Of a stretch of DNA of 64,000 nt, positions 1 to 11,317 are shown in pieces; within the stretch, counting starts at the first letter, position 1, and each line of letters begins with the position of its first letter. The stretch lies in NCBI GenBank assembly GCA_946807835.1, contig OX327712.1, positions 14,960,001 to 15,024,000 of the forward strand, read 5' to 3'. Below the pieces are notes generated by a model. The model saw nothing but the letters and a program-made list of their open reading frames with translations. It was not told the origin of the DNA and did not search any database. Both the position numbers and the translations under genes were made by a program. The DNA comes from Ailanthus altissimus (lineage: Eukaryota; Streptophyta; Magnoliopsida; Sapindales; Simaroubaceae).

Positions 1-1185
1 AATTACGTTAAATATTTTTATTTTAATTCAAATTTTAATTTCAATTACGTTAAATGTTATAATATCAAATCTAATTTCGATTTCAATTATGTTAAATATT
101 ATAACTCTAAATTCAATTTCGATTTTAATTACGTTAAATGTTATAATTATAATTCCAATTTCGATATCAATTAGGTTAAATATTATAATTCCTATTCTAA
201 TTTTGATTTCAATTACGTTAAAATATTATAATTATAATTTTGATTTTAATTATGTTAAATGTTATAATTCTAAATCTAATTTCAATTTTAAGTTCATTAA
301 ATTTTATAATTTTAATAATAATTTTTAATTTTAATTACGTTAAATGTTATAATTCAAAATTTAAATTCTATTTTAAATACGTTAACTGTTATAATTCCGA
401 TTCTAATTTTGATTTCAATTACGTTTGATATTATAATTTTGAATCTAATATTGATTTCAGTTACGTTAAATATTATAATTCCAATTTCAATTTTAATTTT
501 AATTACGTTAAATATTATAATTCTAAATTTAATTTTAATTTCAATTACATTAAATATTATAATTCTAATTATAATTTCGATTTCAATTACTTTAAATGTC
601 ATAATTTTAAATTCAATTTCGATTTCAATCATGTTAAATGTCATAACTCTAAATCTAATTTCGATTTTAATTACACTAATTGTTATAATTATAGTTTCAA
701 TTTCGATATCAATTACGTTAAATATTATAATTATAATTCCAATTTTGATTTCAATTATGTTAAAATAGTATAATTTCAATTCCAATTTTAATTTTAAATC
801 CAATTTAGATTTTAATTATGTTAAATGTTATAATTGCAAATTCAATTTTAATTACATTAAATGTTCTAATTTCAATTATAATTTTATTTACATAAATGTA
901 ATAATTCTAAATTCTAAATTCTAAATTCAATTTCAATTTCAATTGTGTTTATAATTCCAAATCTAATTTCAATTTCAGTTACATTAAATGTTATCATTCT
1001 AAATCTAATTTCATTTTTAATTTTAATTATGTTAAATGTTTAATTTCAATTACAATTACAATTTTAATTATGTTAAATGTTATAATTTCAAATTCAATTT
1101 TAATTACGTTAAATATCAATATTCTAATTCTAATTTTAATTTCAATTACACTAAATACTATAATTTTAATTTCAATTACAATCAT
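1..1185. repeat. AT-rich tandem (satellite-like) array, ~42-bp unit
   Basis: The segment is a run of diverged units of about 42 bp. Each begins near AATTACGTTAAATGTTATAA and continues with TTC/TCC-rich text of the type AATTTCGATTTC. Unit length is mostly 42 but slips to 36-48 through small indels. The array is cut by the window start, so its full length is unknown. Long open frames on both strands (for example 354-803 minus, 409-768 plus) are low-complexity Ile/Asn-rich products of a repeat that rarely makes stops; they are not genes. Confidence 0.9.
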
Positions 1186-2233
1186 TAATTCTTTTGAACT
1201 AATTTTATTTATTTTTTTATTAAACGGTATAAGTGACGTCAAACCAAATATAGACCATTTGATGTGGGTTAAAAATAAATGTAACAAAAATTTAACTCAT
1301 ATTTTTATTTTTCTCAAAAAAAATTATAAAAAAATGTAGTATGTGCGGATATCTGTTACTGGTATCCACAGATTTTTCACCAAATTTGTACTTATATCAA
1401 ATTCGTTGCGAATTTTAATTTTGTATACTAAATTCGTATCAAACTTGCTTCAAATCTTATTAAATCTTTTTCAATGCAAACAGATTTTAGCAAATTTGTA
1501 GATAATTTTGCTATTCTTAAAACTCATACAATATAATATTATTCAATTCGAATCGAAGAGTCTGTATGATTTTGTTTTTGGATCTCTAAAAAAAAACTTC
1601 ATTATTCAATTTTTTAACTAGATGATATGAAATTTTAGCACTTGCTCATTTTATTTATTGCAATTCTGTTATTGATAACCTCATAAATTTTAGATTTCGA
1701 GTGTTATAATATTATTTTTGTCCATATATATATTATATTGTTGAATTTCATCTAAACACTTAAATTAATAGAATGAAAAAGCTCGATGAAATAGCATGAC
1801 TTAAATTCTTGACATTCTATTGATCTTAATTTAAAGTATTGAGAATTAATAAACCAAATAGGTTGAATTAAACAATGGATGCACTATATCTAATAAGATT
1901 TTGTCACAAATACATTAGTTTTAAAAATAAAGATTTTATTATATAGCGACTCCTAAGAACAAGTACAGACAGCATATTCCATCCAGCAAGAATGGTATAT
2001 GTTAGTGCCAATCACTCAATCAAGGTCGTCTAAAAGCAAAATGTGGTACGTCTCTCTTCCTCAGTTTACAGCTCTAATGGCAACAAAATAGCAAACATTT
2101 GACAGAGAAATGTGACCATTCAACTGCGACATTTTGTAAATATTGCATGTAGCCAAAACTGAGACACTCACGTCCACGTTTGATAGTAATAATGAGATTG
2201 CAATTGCTCATTCAAATGTTACCTTCATCACCG
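1186..2233. other. AT-rich spacer, no gene seen
   Basis: No exon with splice sites, RNA gene or terminal repeat was recognised. It is the left flank of the copia-1 locus and ends where the 274-bp duplicated segment begins. Confidence 0.5.
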
Positions 2234-2507
2234 GTTGGCAGTTCACTTCTGTCATGTGTCGTAAGTTCTCACTCATAATACATTAAATCTCTTCGCTTGT
2301 GTCACTTTTACGTAGGTTCAATATCAATATCAGTAGCTCTTAGATAGTCTCAAGTTTTCACTTTTACTTATCATTGGGATGGCTAATCTATTTATCAATT
2401 AAACTATTTTACATTGAGTTTATGGGATTGAAACCTACGCGATAATTACCATCTTGCTCTTATTATTTATTTATTTTAATTACAAATCACATCGTCCTTT
2501 TTAAAAG
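2234..2507. repeat. Duplicated flank segment 'A', left copy
   Basis: This 274-bp segment starts GTTGGCAGTTCACTTCTGTC and ends CATCGTCCTTTTTAAAAG. It recurs in the same orientation and same length at 7348-7621, with about 7 differences, nearly all transitions and mostly C or G here against T or A in the right copy. It is far too long to be a target-site duplication. It abuts the broken end of the copia-1 3' LTR. Confidence 0.93.
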
Positions 2508-2786
2508 AGTTTACATGATTCGATTTTCAGTTTATGTTTACGGGCGAAGACAGAAGAATCTCTTACTATTAGAAATGGAGAATACAAATATTGTAGTGTT
2601 TTAGCCTTACAACCCAAAACCCCAATACACCTAATTCTCTCAATTTATAATTTTTGGAATGAAATAATGAATTGCTAAAACCCCAATAAATGGGAGAGTT
2701 TAGCATGGTCCACCATTGTTAAAACAATTGCTAGCACTGTGTGCCAGCAATTAGGTAGCTGGCACACGGTGCCAGCTACCACAACA
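2508..2786 (-). repeat. Copia-1 3' LTR, truncated
   Basis: Matches 7023-7347 of the complete LTR but lacks the first ~81 bp of plus-strand text (the LTR's outer end in element orientation). It also has internal deletions of roughly 20 and 30 bp. It ends ...CTACCACAACA at 2786. The adjoining 2787-2800, read on the minus strand, is a purine-rich CCAAGTAGGAGAAA, the expected polypurine tract. The truncated end joins segment A through a few bases of shared AAGAG. Confidence 0.88.
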
Positions 2787-2989
2787 TTTCTCCTACTTGG
2801 AGATTTAATTGAGAATCAATTAAGTCTTCACACCATTCTTTCTTCTTCGCCAAAGCCATGTTGCCTACGTGTCTGTTAGGCCATGCAAGGATCTGTACCA
2901 TACAAACTTGTTGGTATTGGTGGGCTTGGTCAACACATTTGCTAGGTTATCATCTGTATGAATTTTTTTCATATCCACATTTCCATCTT

Positions 2990-3497
2990 CTACCACTTCA
3001 CGAACAAAGTGTTATTGAACATCTATGTGCTTCGTTCTTGAATGAAAAGCTGGATTCCTTGCAATGTGCAAGGCACTCTGACTGTCACAAAATAATTCAA
3101 TTTTCTCTTGCTTGTGCCCGAGCTCCTCCAATAATCTTTGTATCCAAATTGCTTCCTTGCAAGCTTATGTAGCTGCCATGTATTCTGCTTCTGTAGTAGA
3201 TAATGCCACAACAGTTTGCAGTTTCGAAACCCAACTTACAGCTCCTTTTGCAAGTTTAAACACATAGCTAGTAGTGGATTTTCTTTTATCAAGGTCTCCT
3301 GCAAAATCTGAATCCACATAGCCCTTAACAATAAAATCTGATCCTCCGTAACATAAAGCAACATCTGAGGTACCCTTAATATATATAAAGATCCTCCTGA
3401 CACAACCCCAATGCTCTCTACCAGGATTCGCCATGTATCTACTAACTGCTCTCACTGCTTGTGCAATGTCTAGTCTGGTACAAATCATAGCGAACAT
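2990..3497 (-). pseudogene. Copia-1 RNase H region, interrupted
   Basis: The frame at 3497-3165 carries the end of the reverse transcriptase connection and RNase H, including GYVDSDFAGD and the STTEAEY motif. A stop near 3165 interrupts the following ACKEAIW block. Homology continues in the same direction to about 2990 (CDSQSA and TKHID-type text) with another stop. It completes the copia order gag-protease-integrase-RT-RNase H. Confidence 0.85.
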
Positions 3498-3674
3498 TCA
3501 ACTTTCCACTGCTGATGCATACGGTACTCGAGACATCTCCTTCCTATCTGCTTCTTTGCTAGGACACATCTTAAAGGATAACTTGAAATTAACAGGGAGT
3601 GGGGTACTAATTGGCTTACAATCTTGCATGTTGAAGCGCCACAAGATTTTCTTTAAGTAATTCTTCTGAGAAAG

Positions 3675-4700
3675 TCAAATCTTCCTGTTATTTCTGTCTC
3701 GGTGAATTTGCATCCCTAGAATCTTGTTTGCTGGTCCCAAGTCCTTCATATCAAATTTTCTAGCCAACTGTGCCTTCAATTCTTGGACTCGATCTTTGTT
3801 GGGGCCTGCCACTAACATGTCATCCACGTATAATAGTAAAATAATGAAATCATTATCATCTTCAAACCTTTTATAGTATGTACAATAGTCTGAACTAAGT
3901 CTGTTGTATCCAAGGCTGATGATATAGGAATCAAATCTCTTGTACCAACACCTCGGCGCCTGTTTGAGACCGTACAGAGATTTGTTCAACCTGCAAACCA
4001 AGTTCTCTTTTTCTTCTTCTTTAAAACCTTCTAGTTGGAGCATATAAATTTCTTCTTCAAGTTCTCCATGAAGAAAAGTTGTCTTCACATCTAGCTGTTC
4101 TAGATGTAAGTCAAATGTAGCACACATTACCAGGACTATTCTGACTGTTGTGAGTCGAACCACAGGGGAAAATATCTCATTAAAGTCAATACCTTCTTTC
4201 TGAGCATAACCTTTCACCACCAATCTCGCACGATACCGCTCCACTTGGTCATTGCCATCCCGTTTGATCTTGTAGACCCATTTGTTTCCAATGGCTTTTC
4301 TTCCACGTGGTAGTGCAACCAGCTCCCATGTTTTGTTCTTATGCAAAGCTTCAATCTCTTCTTGCATTGCTGTCATCCATAAAGAAACATCTTGACTTTT
4401 AGAAGCTTCTTGAAAAGTTGTTGGCTCTCCATCCTCTGTTAGAAGGCAGTATGCAACATGAGCCTCCATGACATACTCTGAGTGCCATGATGGTGGTCGT
4501 CTCTCACGAGTTGATTGACGATCATCTGTAGCCTCAGACTCTATTGGTTCTTGTTCTTCATGCTCTGGTGCTGCTTTAGAAGAATCTGAATCTTCTTGTA
4601 CTTGATCATTTTTCATTTGTACTGTTGTAGTCTCTGAATTTTCTTTCACTGTGCTATCATCTTTATCATTCCTTTGCAGTTTATCTTCTGCAAATATCAC
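3675..4700 (-). pseudogene. Copia-1 reverse transcriptase (RVT_2), fragment
   Basis: The longest intact piece of the element is an open frame of about 340 residues. It holds an acidic linker, then the copia reverse transcriptase block: WVYKIK, RARLVVKGYAQ, LDVKTTFLHG, LYGLKQAPRCWY and the catalytic YVDDM (near 3820). Stops at both ends (about 4734 and 3672) look like Trp codons turned into TGA. The catalytic aspartates are visible, but the polyprotein that should carry them is broken. Confidence 0.9.
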
Positions 4701-4736
4701 ATCTCTGCTACTAACGACCTTGTGGGTAGTGGGATC

Positions 4737-5930
4737 TCACAGGCGATACCCCTTGACTCCATCAGCATATCCCAAGAAAAGGCATTTTTTGAATTTTGGA
4801 TCCAGCTTCGTTGTTTCTTGGGGATTATACATCATGTACACAGGACTTTCAAATGTATGAAGGCGAGAATAATCAACTAGTTTTCCAGTCCACATCTCCA
4901 TCGGTGTCTTCAACTCGATTGCTGTTGATGGTGACCAATTTACCACATAACAGACGGTTTTGACTGCTTCTGCCCAAAATGCTTTGGCTAAACCTGCAGT
5001 TCTCAACATAGCTCTTATTATCTCCAACAAGGTTTTGTTCATCCGCTCTGCTACTCCATTCTGCTGAGGCGTGTAAGCTGTGCTGAATTACCGCTTGATG
5101 CCTTCTTGTTGACAGAATGCAATAAAATCCTCACCAGTATATTCTCCTCCATTATTTGTCCTTAAACACTTGATCTTCTTTTCTGATTCAAGTTCTACAC
5201 GCGCTCTGAATATTCTGAAAGCTTCAAACATATATGACTTCTTCTTGATTGGATACACCCAACATCTTCTAGAGTAATCATCTATGAATGATACAAAATA
5301 TCTCGCTCATCCTAAGGACATCACTGGTGTTTGCCAAATATCAGAGTAGATCAATTCTAGAATTTCTTTACTTCTAGAACTGGATGTGCTGAACTTTAAT
5401 CTGTGTTGCTTACTTGTGACACAGTGCTCATAGAAAGGTAAATGAACTGATTTGAGCCCAGGAAGTAAATTTTGATCAGAGAGAATCTTCAAACCTCGTT
5501 CTGACATATGGCCCAGTTTACGATGCCACATTATCGTTGACTCTTCTGCTGAACTAGTTGATACAACAGATGCATCTCCTTCCTGCAGTGTTTCTCCATT
5601 AAGCATGTACAAATTTGCAGTAACCTTTTCTGCTTTCATTACTACAAGCGCGCCTTTGAGAATTTTCATTATCCCATTTTCAATTTGGGTCTTACACCTA
5701 GTGTTATCTAATTGTCCCAATGACAAAAGATTCTTTTTGAGGCCTTTCACATGTCGCACCTCCTTGATAATATGAACAGTACAATCGTACATCTTCATCT
5801 TGATGGATCCTACTCCAGTGATTTCCAAAGCATGATCGTTCCCCATATATACAGATCCTCCAGAAGTAGGTTCATATTGATGGAACCATTCTCTTTTAGA
5901 GGTCATGTGCCATGTAGCTCCAGAATCCAT
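4737..5930 (-). pseudogene. Copia-1 protease C-terminal edge and integrase, interrupted
   Basis: The frame at 5930-5307 opens with the aspartic protease motif D-S-G-A and passes into the GAG-pre-integrase zinc region (WHRKLGHM ... H-x-x-C). An in-frame stop at about 5306 replaces a sense codon, then the integrase core continues. Where the family has D-N-G-G-E-Y, the text (near 5155) reads N-N-G-G-E-Y, so one acidic catalytic residue appears lost. A further stop lies near 5090, before the 5042-4737 frame that encodes the integrase C-terminal half. A stop also lies just upstream of the protease motif (~5936). This is a dead gene. Confidence 0.85.
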
Positions 5931-6059
5931 GAGTCATACATCAGAGAACCGTTTTCTGCTTTCAATAATTGTTGCTGCTTCGTTGTATAAAATTTCACCA
6001 TCATCTGAGGTGCTTGCAATATTCCCTTGAGGTTTGTCCTCTGCACTTTTCTTCAATCC

Positions 6060-6792
6060 CTAATAATCTTTCTTCATATGGCCTTTCTTGCCACAATGGT
6101 AGCATTTGACGTTCTTTTTACTTCTGGATTTTGGTCTACCATGATTTTGACTCCCACTGGGGCCACATTCTGCTGATCTACCTCTCATCATTGTCAAAGC
6201 TTCTGCTTGCTGCGAACATTCCTGTTTGTCTTCTTTATTTTTCTGTCTTCGTTTTTCTCCCAATACAGCAGCTGTAACATCATCGAAGACTAAGAATTCC
6301 GTTAGGATATTATTCGTCAAGTTGATGATGAGTTGATCATACGAATCTAGTAGGCTTTGAAGTAAAATCTCTGCATGTTCACCTGCCTCTATTTTATGCC
6401 CCAAGGAAGTGAGTTGGGAAAATAAAGTATTTAACGTGTTGATGTGCTATCACTGAAGTGGATTCTGCCATTCGAAGAGTATACAATCTCCTTTTTAAGA
6501 AGATCTTGTTGTGCAAAGATTTAGCCTCATACAATTTTATGAGAGTATCCCAGATCTCTTTTGCTGTCTTCTTTTCCGCTACACTGGATAGCACGTTATC
6601 AGCAAGTGCTAGATGCAGATCAGCAACTGCATTACCGTCAATCTCATTCCACTTGATATCATTAGTGATACCAGCAGGCCTTTCATTAATCGCTTCTAAG
6701 CACTTGTTTTTCCTTAAAATTGCCTTTATTTTCATTTTCCACAATGTAAAATTACCTCCATTGAACTTCTCAACTTTATATTTTGCTGCCAT
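6060..6792 (-). pseudogene. Copia-1 gag, frameshifted
   Basis: Begins MAAKYKVEKFNGGNF at 6792, a usual copia gag start, and runs through the gag helical region. Near 6445 the frame shifts; the downstream frame continues to a CCHC zinc knuckle at about 6110-6065 (C-x2-C-x4-H, then K-K-D-Y where the last Cys is expected, followed by a stop at 6060). The nucleocapsid knuckle is therefore incomplete as well as cut off. The gene would have packaged element RNA into virus-like particles; as it stands it cannot. Confidence 0.85.
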
Positions 6793-6927
6793 TGCTTTTC
6801 ACCATGAACTACTTTCTGCTAGGATCGGCTCCCACTATTTCACGTAAACAGTACCCGTACGTATAAACAGTATCCGTATGTATGAACAGTGGTCGTAAAT
6901 GTGAATAATGACCTCCTTTAACCAGAA

Positions 6928-6939
6928 GCTCTGATACCA
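6928..6939 (-). other. Copia-1 primer-binding site
   Basis: Read on the minus strand the text is TGGTATCAGAGC, the standard copia site complementary to the 3' end of initiator tRNA-Met. It lies two bases inside the 5' LTR end at 6942, as expected. Confidence 0.9.
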
Positions 6940-6941
6940 CT

Positions 6942-7347
6942 TGTTAGAAATTTGAGGGGTGATGCAGGGTCGTAGCTAAAGCGAAATTGAAAAAAATAAT
7001 AAAAATGACAAAAAACAAAGACAAGAGTTTACGTGGTTCGGCTTTTAGCCTACGTCCACGGGTGAAGACAGAAGAATCCCTTACTATTAAAAATGGAGAA
7101 TACAAGTATTGTAGTGTTTTAGCCTTACAACCCAAAACCCCAATACACCAAATTCTCTCAAATCACTCAAAAAAAACTCAATTTACAATTTTTGGAATGA
7201 AATAATGAATTGCTAAACTCTCCCATTTATAGGGAGAGTTTAGCATGGTGGACAACCAAGAAATAACTGTCCACCATTGTTAAAACAATTGCTGACACCG
7301 TGTGCCAGCAATTAGGTAGCTGGCACATGGTGCCAGCTACCACAACA
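6942..7347 (-). repeat. Copia-1 5' LTR, complete
   Basis: 406 bp, starting TGTTAGAAATTTGAGG and ending CTACCACAACA in plus-strand text, hence TG...CA with a 4-bp terminal inverted repeat. The primer-binding site abuts at 6939. Segment A follows immediately at 7348. Confidence 0.92.
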
Positions 7348-7621
7348 GTTGGCAGTTCACTTCTGTCATGTGTCGTAAGTTCTCACTCATAATACATTAA
7401 ATCTCTTCGCTTGTGTCACTTTTATGTAAGTCCAATATCAATATCAGTAGCTCTTAGATAGTCTCAAGTTTTCACTTTTACTTATCATTGGAATAGCTAA
7501 TCTATTTATCAATTAAACTATTTTACATTGAGTTTATGGAATTGAAATCTACGCGATAATTACCATCTTGCTCTTATTATTTATTTATTTTAATTACAAA
7601 TCACATCGTCCTTTTTAAAAG
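7348..7621. repeat. Duplicated flank segment 'A', right copy
   Basis: Same 274-bp segment as 2234-2507. Here it directly follows the intact LTR end, so its first bases GTTGG are the right-hand target-site copy and the rest is the native flank. After 7621 the two copies diverge completely. Confidence 0.92.
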
Positions 7622-7763
7622 AAAAAATATTTCAACTTTTAAATTAGTGTTTATTTAAAAATAAAAAAAAGAGGTATTATGTGTGACAATGTAAGAGAGT
7701 GTTATAAAGATAAATAAAATATTGTAATTACTTAATGCTCAACTGAACAAAGTATTCAATAAT

Positions 7764-7929
7764 GAATGTTTTAATGATGCATTATAAACAAATAAATTGA
7801 TTGGATTTATGATTAACAAGATAAAGTAGAAAATATGATAAGTATTGAATGTTTTAATGATGCATTATAAACAAATAAATTGATTGGATTTATGATTAAC
7901 AAGATAAAGTAGAAAATATGATAAGTATT
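7764..7929. repeat. Perfect 83-bp tandem duplication
   Basis: Two adjacent identical units, 7764-7846 and 7847-7929, each beginning GAATGTTTTAATGATGC and ending GATAAGTATT. The absence of any difference in AT-rich spacer suggests a recent event or an assembly duplication. No coding content. Confidence 0.95.
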
Positions 7930-9420
7930 GAGAGTTTACGAAAAAAATTAATAAATTATTGATAATTGTTACACTGTTTGATCCATGGTGCAAGTAGCAT
8001 TTTGTTGAATTTTGTTTTAAAATTTTATTTAGTGATTATAGTGCCTTAGTTGATAAAATGAAGAGAATAAATAAAAATTATTGTTTAGACTTTACAAAAT
8101 TTATAATACATGACATAAAAAATTAAATTATAGACTAAGTAGTAGTGCTAGTGTTAATAAAAATTACATGCTTGCTTCACAGTCAAGATAATTTAGTGGC
8201 CTGCCAACTTTAATTTTAGATATGGTACAAAAGTATATAGGGATAATGATCCTTGTAGTTTTGCAGGTTGTCAAAGAATCGAAGACAATTTTGGGAAGAC
8301 GAAGAACTAAATGTCAGTTAGTTGTCAATTGTCATTGAATTTACATGTTTTAATTTATAACTTTTGGAGATAATATATATTTAACTAAGTGTTATAGATG
8401 TATAATATTTTAATTATTATTTGCGAATGTTAAGGTTATGCACCTTTTGACTTATGGAGATTAGAGCACTGACTTGTGGTTTGTGACTTGGTGTAGTGAA
8501 CTTGGGAATGTGTGGTGATATGTTGAAAATTGGGAAATTAGATGGAATATTGGATTATTATGGGTCATCCAGTAATGATAAATGATAATTAAATTGGCGT
8601 ACTATAGTTTTTTTTTTTTTTTTGCAGGTATGTATATTATGAATTATGTTTATGGGAATTTTTGGATTGTAGGATAGGTTTTGCAATTATTATTTTTAAA
8701 TAAAAGATTTATTATGATGTGCATGTATGTAGTGTGTTAAAGTTTAATTATTTTAGAACGAATGTTAATTATATTTCATGAATATAAATATACATTGCGC
8801 TATATGTTTGTTTTTTTTTAAATATTTACTCATTTAATTTCTTATTTATATTGGTATTTGGTACTTTGAATTTTATTAATTATTACTTATTATATTACAT
8901 ATAATTAGAAATCAATATAAAGTAGGTTAAAATAGTAACTCCAAAATATAAGTGCAAATAAATTTTTTCATAATAAAAATAGAAAACAATAATAAAATAG
9001 TCTAAAAAATATTAAAAAAGGAAAAAATCCTCCTAAAAATTTAAATCTAATACCTAAAATGTTTTTAAAAAAATGGACCAAAACATAGAAAAAGTAGACT
9101 AATTTGAGACATGGTTCAACTAATCCAAAAAAAAATAAAAAAGTCCATGCCTTGAATTGGTCCCTCGTCCCAACCCCGGGGTTCAATTCGAGATTGATTT
9201 TAGAGTTTTTATCTGAACTTGTGTAATACCTCATCACCACATTTTAAGGCGAAGGGAATTATATGATCGTGTAATTATAGTAAGTCAAAATTTTTTGATA
9301 TTTGTGTGGTGATTATTATATTTTTATAGACTATGATCTAATATTTGGTAATGAATTAATTTATAAAATTTTAAAACTATTTCATTAGGACTAAATTATA
9401 ATATCATAAAAAGTATTTTT
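7930..9420. other. AT-rich spacer, no gene seen
   Basis: No credible exon, RNA gene or terminal repeat found. The small frame at 8968-9240 minus is Phe/Leu-rich low complexity without family resemblance. Confidence 0.4.
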
Positions 9421-9448
9421 GGGGGGGTGGGTGGTGGGGGAGGGAGGG
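9421..9448 (+). other. G-rich tract with G-quadruplex pattern
   Basis: Runs of 7, 3, 2, 5, 3 and 3 G separated by single T or A bases satisfy the usual G3+N1-7 rule, in a setting that is otherwise about three-quarters A+T. Whether it folds in vivo is unknown. Confidence 0.75.
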
Positions 9449-11317
9449 AATAATAACAGATTTTATCCTAGTTATTTTCACAAACCTTCGAAGTATTTTT
9501 GTACATAGACGAATGAGTAAGATGAGTTTTTTTGGGAGGGAGCAGAGTGATGAAGAAGATAAAAATGAAGATGAAGGAGATAATTAAGAAGATGAATTAT
9601 TTTTTATTATAAAATAAATTTTAAAAAATTAAACCTATAAATGTGTGCCACATATCATTTATTTTTCATGTCAGTTTGTGTTTCTATTTTGTCCCTTCAA
9701 TATTAAAAACAAATGGAGTGTTACTAACGGCCTAAGACAAGTGTCTTAAAATTTGTGAGATAAAATTAAGAATTAAATTAAATTTTAATAATAAAATTAT
9801 TATTTTTTTATATATTAATTTAAAGATTAGATGTTGATTTTGTGAAATATATTTAAAATTAACAAAAAATCATGATAGATGTGAGAATTTTTGCATGACG
9901 GTAGTTAGTTTGAAATTTTTATAAATTTTAGTAGTTTAATTTTGCTTTGATATTTGACCATATTAAATTACGCATGTTTACGATCATGTGAAACTTTAAA
10001 TTGTTTATAAATTTAATTTTTCATGATTTTTTTATATGACTCTAAAATTTTGAGATTTTTCTATTTCTACAATTTTATCAAATGGCAAACTAATTTGGTC
10101 TGTCAAATGATCTTATAATATTTTGAGTTCTTGAAAAATTATATTTTAATATATATAGTATGTCATATTGAAATTTGATTATTTAATTCATTGTCTAAAA
10201 ATCGTTAAGATTTTAAAAAATACACAACCTCAATGTGAGATGTTGTTTGATAAATACTGAAAGTTTTAAAATAAAATTGCTTTAAAATAATTTCTCAATG
10301 AATTTAGCCTTGAATGATTTATTATGAATTAATATATGTATCATAAGTAATTTTGAGATAATTTTATAATTTTTTAATAAGTATGTGATTTTATAAAATT
10401 CGAATACTAAAGATTGCTCAATAAATCCTCTAGTGTGGTTAAATTAAGGGCTTAGTCTTAAAGAGTGATTTTGACATAGATTTTGAAAGTGATAAACTCT
10501 TTTGTTTTCTTATAATAACAAATTATGTATTAAGAGTAATATACTCGGATTTTTTAATAAATAGACACAGTTTGATGTATAAGAAAAATTAGTTGAGTAT
10601 TAATAACTAAAATTGACACAAAAAAAGTAAAAATTTTAAGTTTTGAATTATGACCTAAACTCAAATTTTTATTTATTTATTGGGTTAAGTTGTTGATCAA
10701 ATTTATTTTAGAACCACAAGAAGATTGCTATGATTGGGGTCAATAAATGCAAAATTCGCTTGGAGCTCACAAATCAGAATCTTTATTATGAAAGAGACAA
10801 TTGGTGTTGAATTATATTAATGTGTGTGGATTTTTTATGAGTTGAATAATTTATTTATTTAATTTATGCCTATTTACATTTTCTAAAAAGATAAGAAGTT
10901 TCTTACTTATTGTTATTACTTGTCAAAGATTTATTTATATAATATAGTTTACGTTGACAAATACTAAAATTTGAAGAAATAAATTTTAGTTCTCTGTTTA
11001 ACTTACTAAACTCTTAATCATTTAGTATTAATTTATGTTGCAGGCTCTTAGTAAAGCAGAGAACAAATAAAAATGAAACACTTGAAGCAATCCATTTTTC
11101 TTTAGAAGCAACGATCTTTTACTTTATTTGGAGTACTATTACTATATTTCTTATTATATCAAGGATTAGAATTATTGATTAATTTTAGAATTATTATTTT
11201 AAGTTAAAAATAGTTATCATTATTTTTAAAAGAGCTGTTTTTAGTTATTAATTTTCATATCACCCAACATATATTATTTTCTATTTAGTTACAGATTTAA
11301 CTATAGGTCTTTAAGAC
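9449..11317. other. AT-rich spacer, no gene seen
   Basis: A purine-rich GAAGAT patch lies at 9541-9595. Otherwise nothing beyond A/T-rich spacer was recognised on either strand. Confidence 0.4.

Larger units (their letters stand above)
2508..7347 (-). mobile_element. Decayed Ty1/copia LTR retrotransposon (copia-1)
   Basis: The element reads leftward. The 5' LTR is 6942-7347, with TG...CA ends and a TGTT/AACA inverted repeat. The primer-binding site is 6928-6939 (minus strand TGGTATCAGAGC, as for initiator tRNA-Met). Then follow gag (6792-6060), protease (~5930), integrase (~5700-4740), reverse transcriptase (4700-3675), RNase H (3497 to ~2990), the polypurine tract (2800-2787) and the truncated 3' LTR. 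Integrase before reverse transcriptase places it in copia; the gag start resembles the TNT1/Tork type, which is a judgement from memory. Several frame breaks make it non-autonomous. Confidence 0.93.

Noticed and set aside
1..1185. CRISPR-like array
   Set aside because: Units are contiguous and diverged without unique spacers, and the genome is eukaryotic.
89..1339. Several open frames of 60-150 codons on both strands
   Set aside because: They lie in or at the edge of the 42-bp repeat array, encode only Ile/Asn/Lys-rich low complexity, and shift with the repeat period.
2234..2507. Segment A as part of the copia-1 LTR
   Set aside because: The intact LTR is bounded by the primer-binding site at 6939 and AACA at 7347. 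A lies outside these ends at the right side, so it is flank, not LTR.
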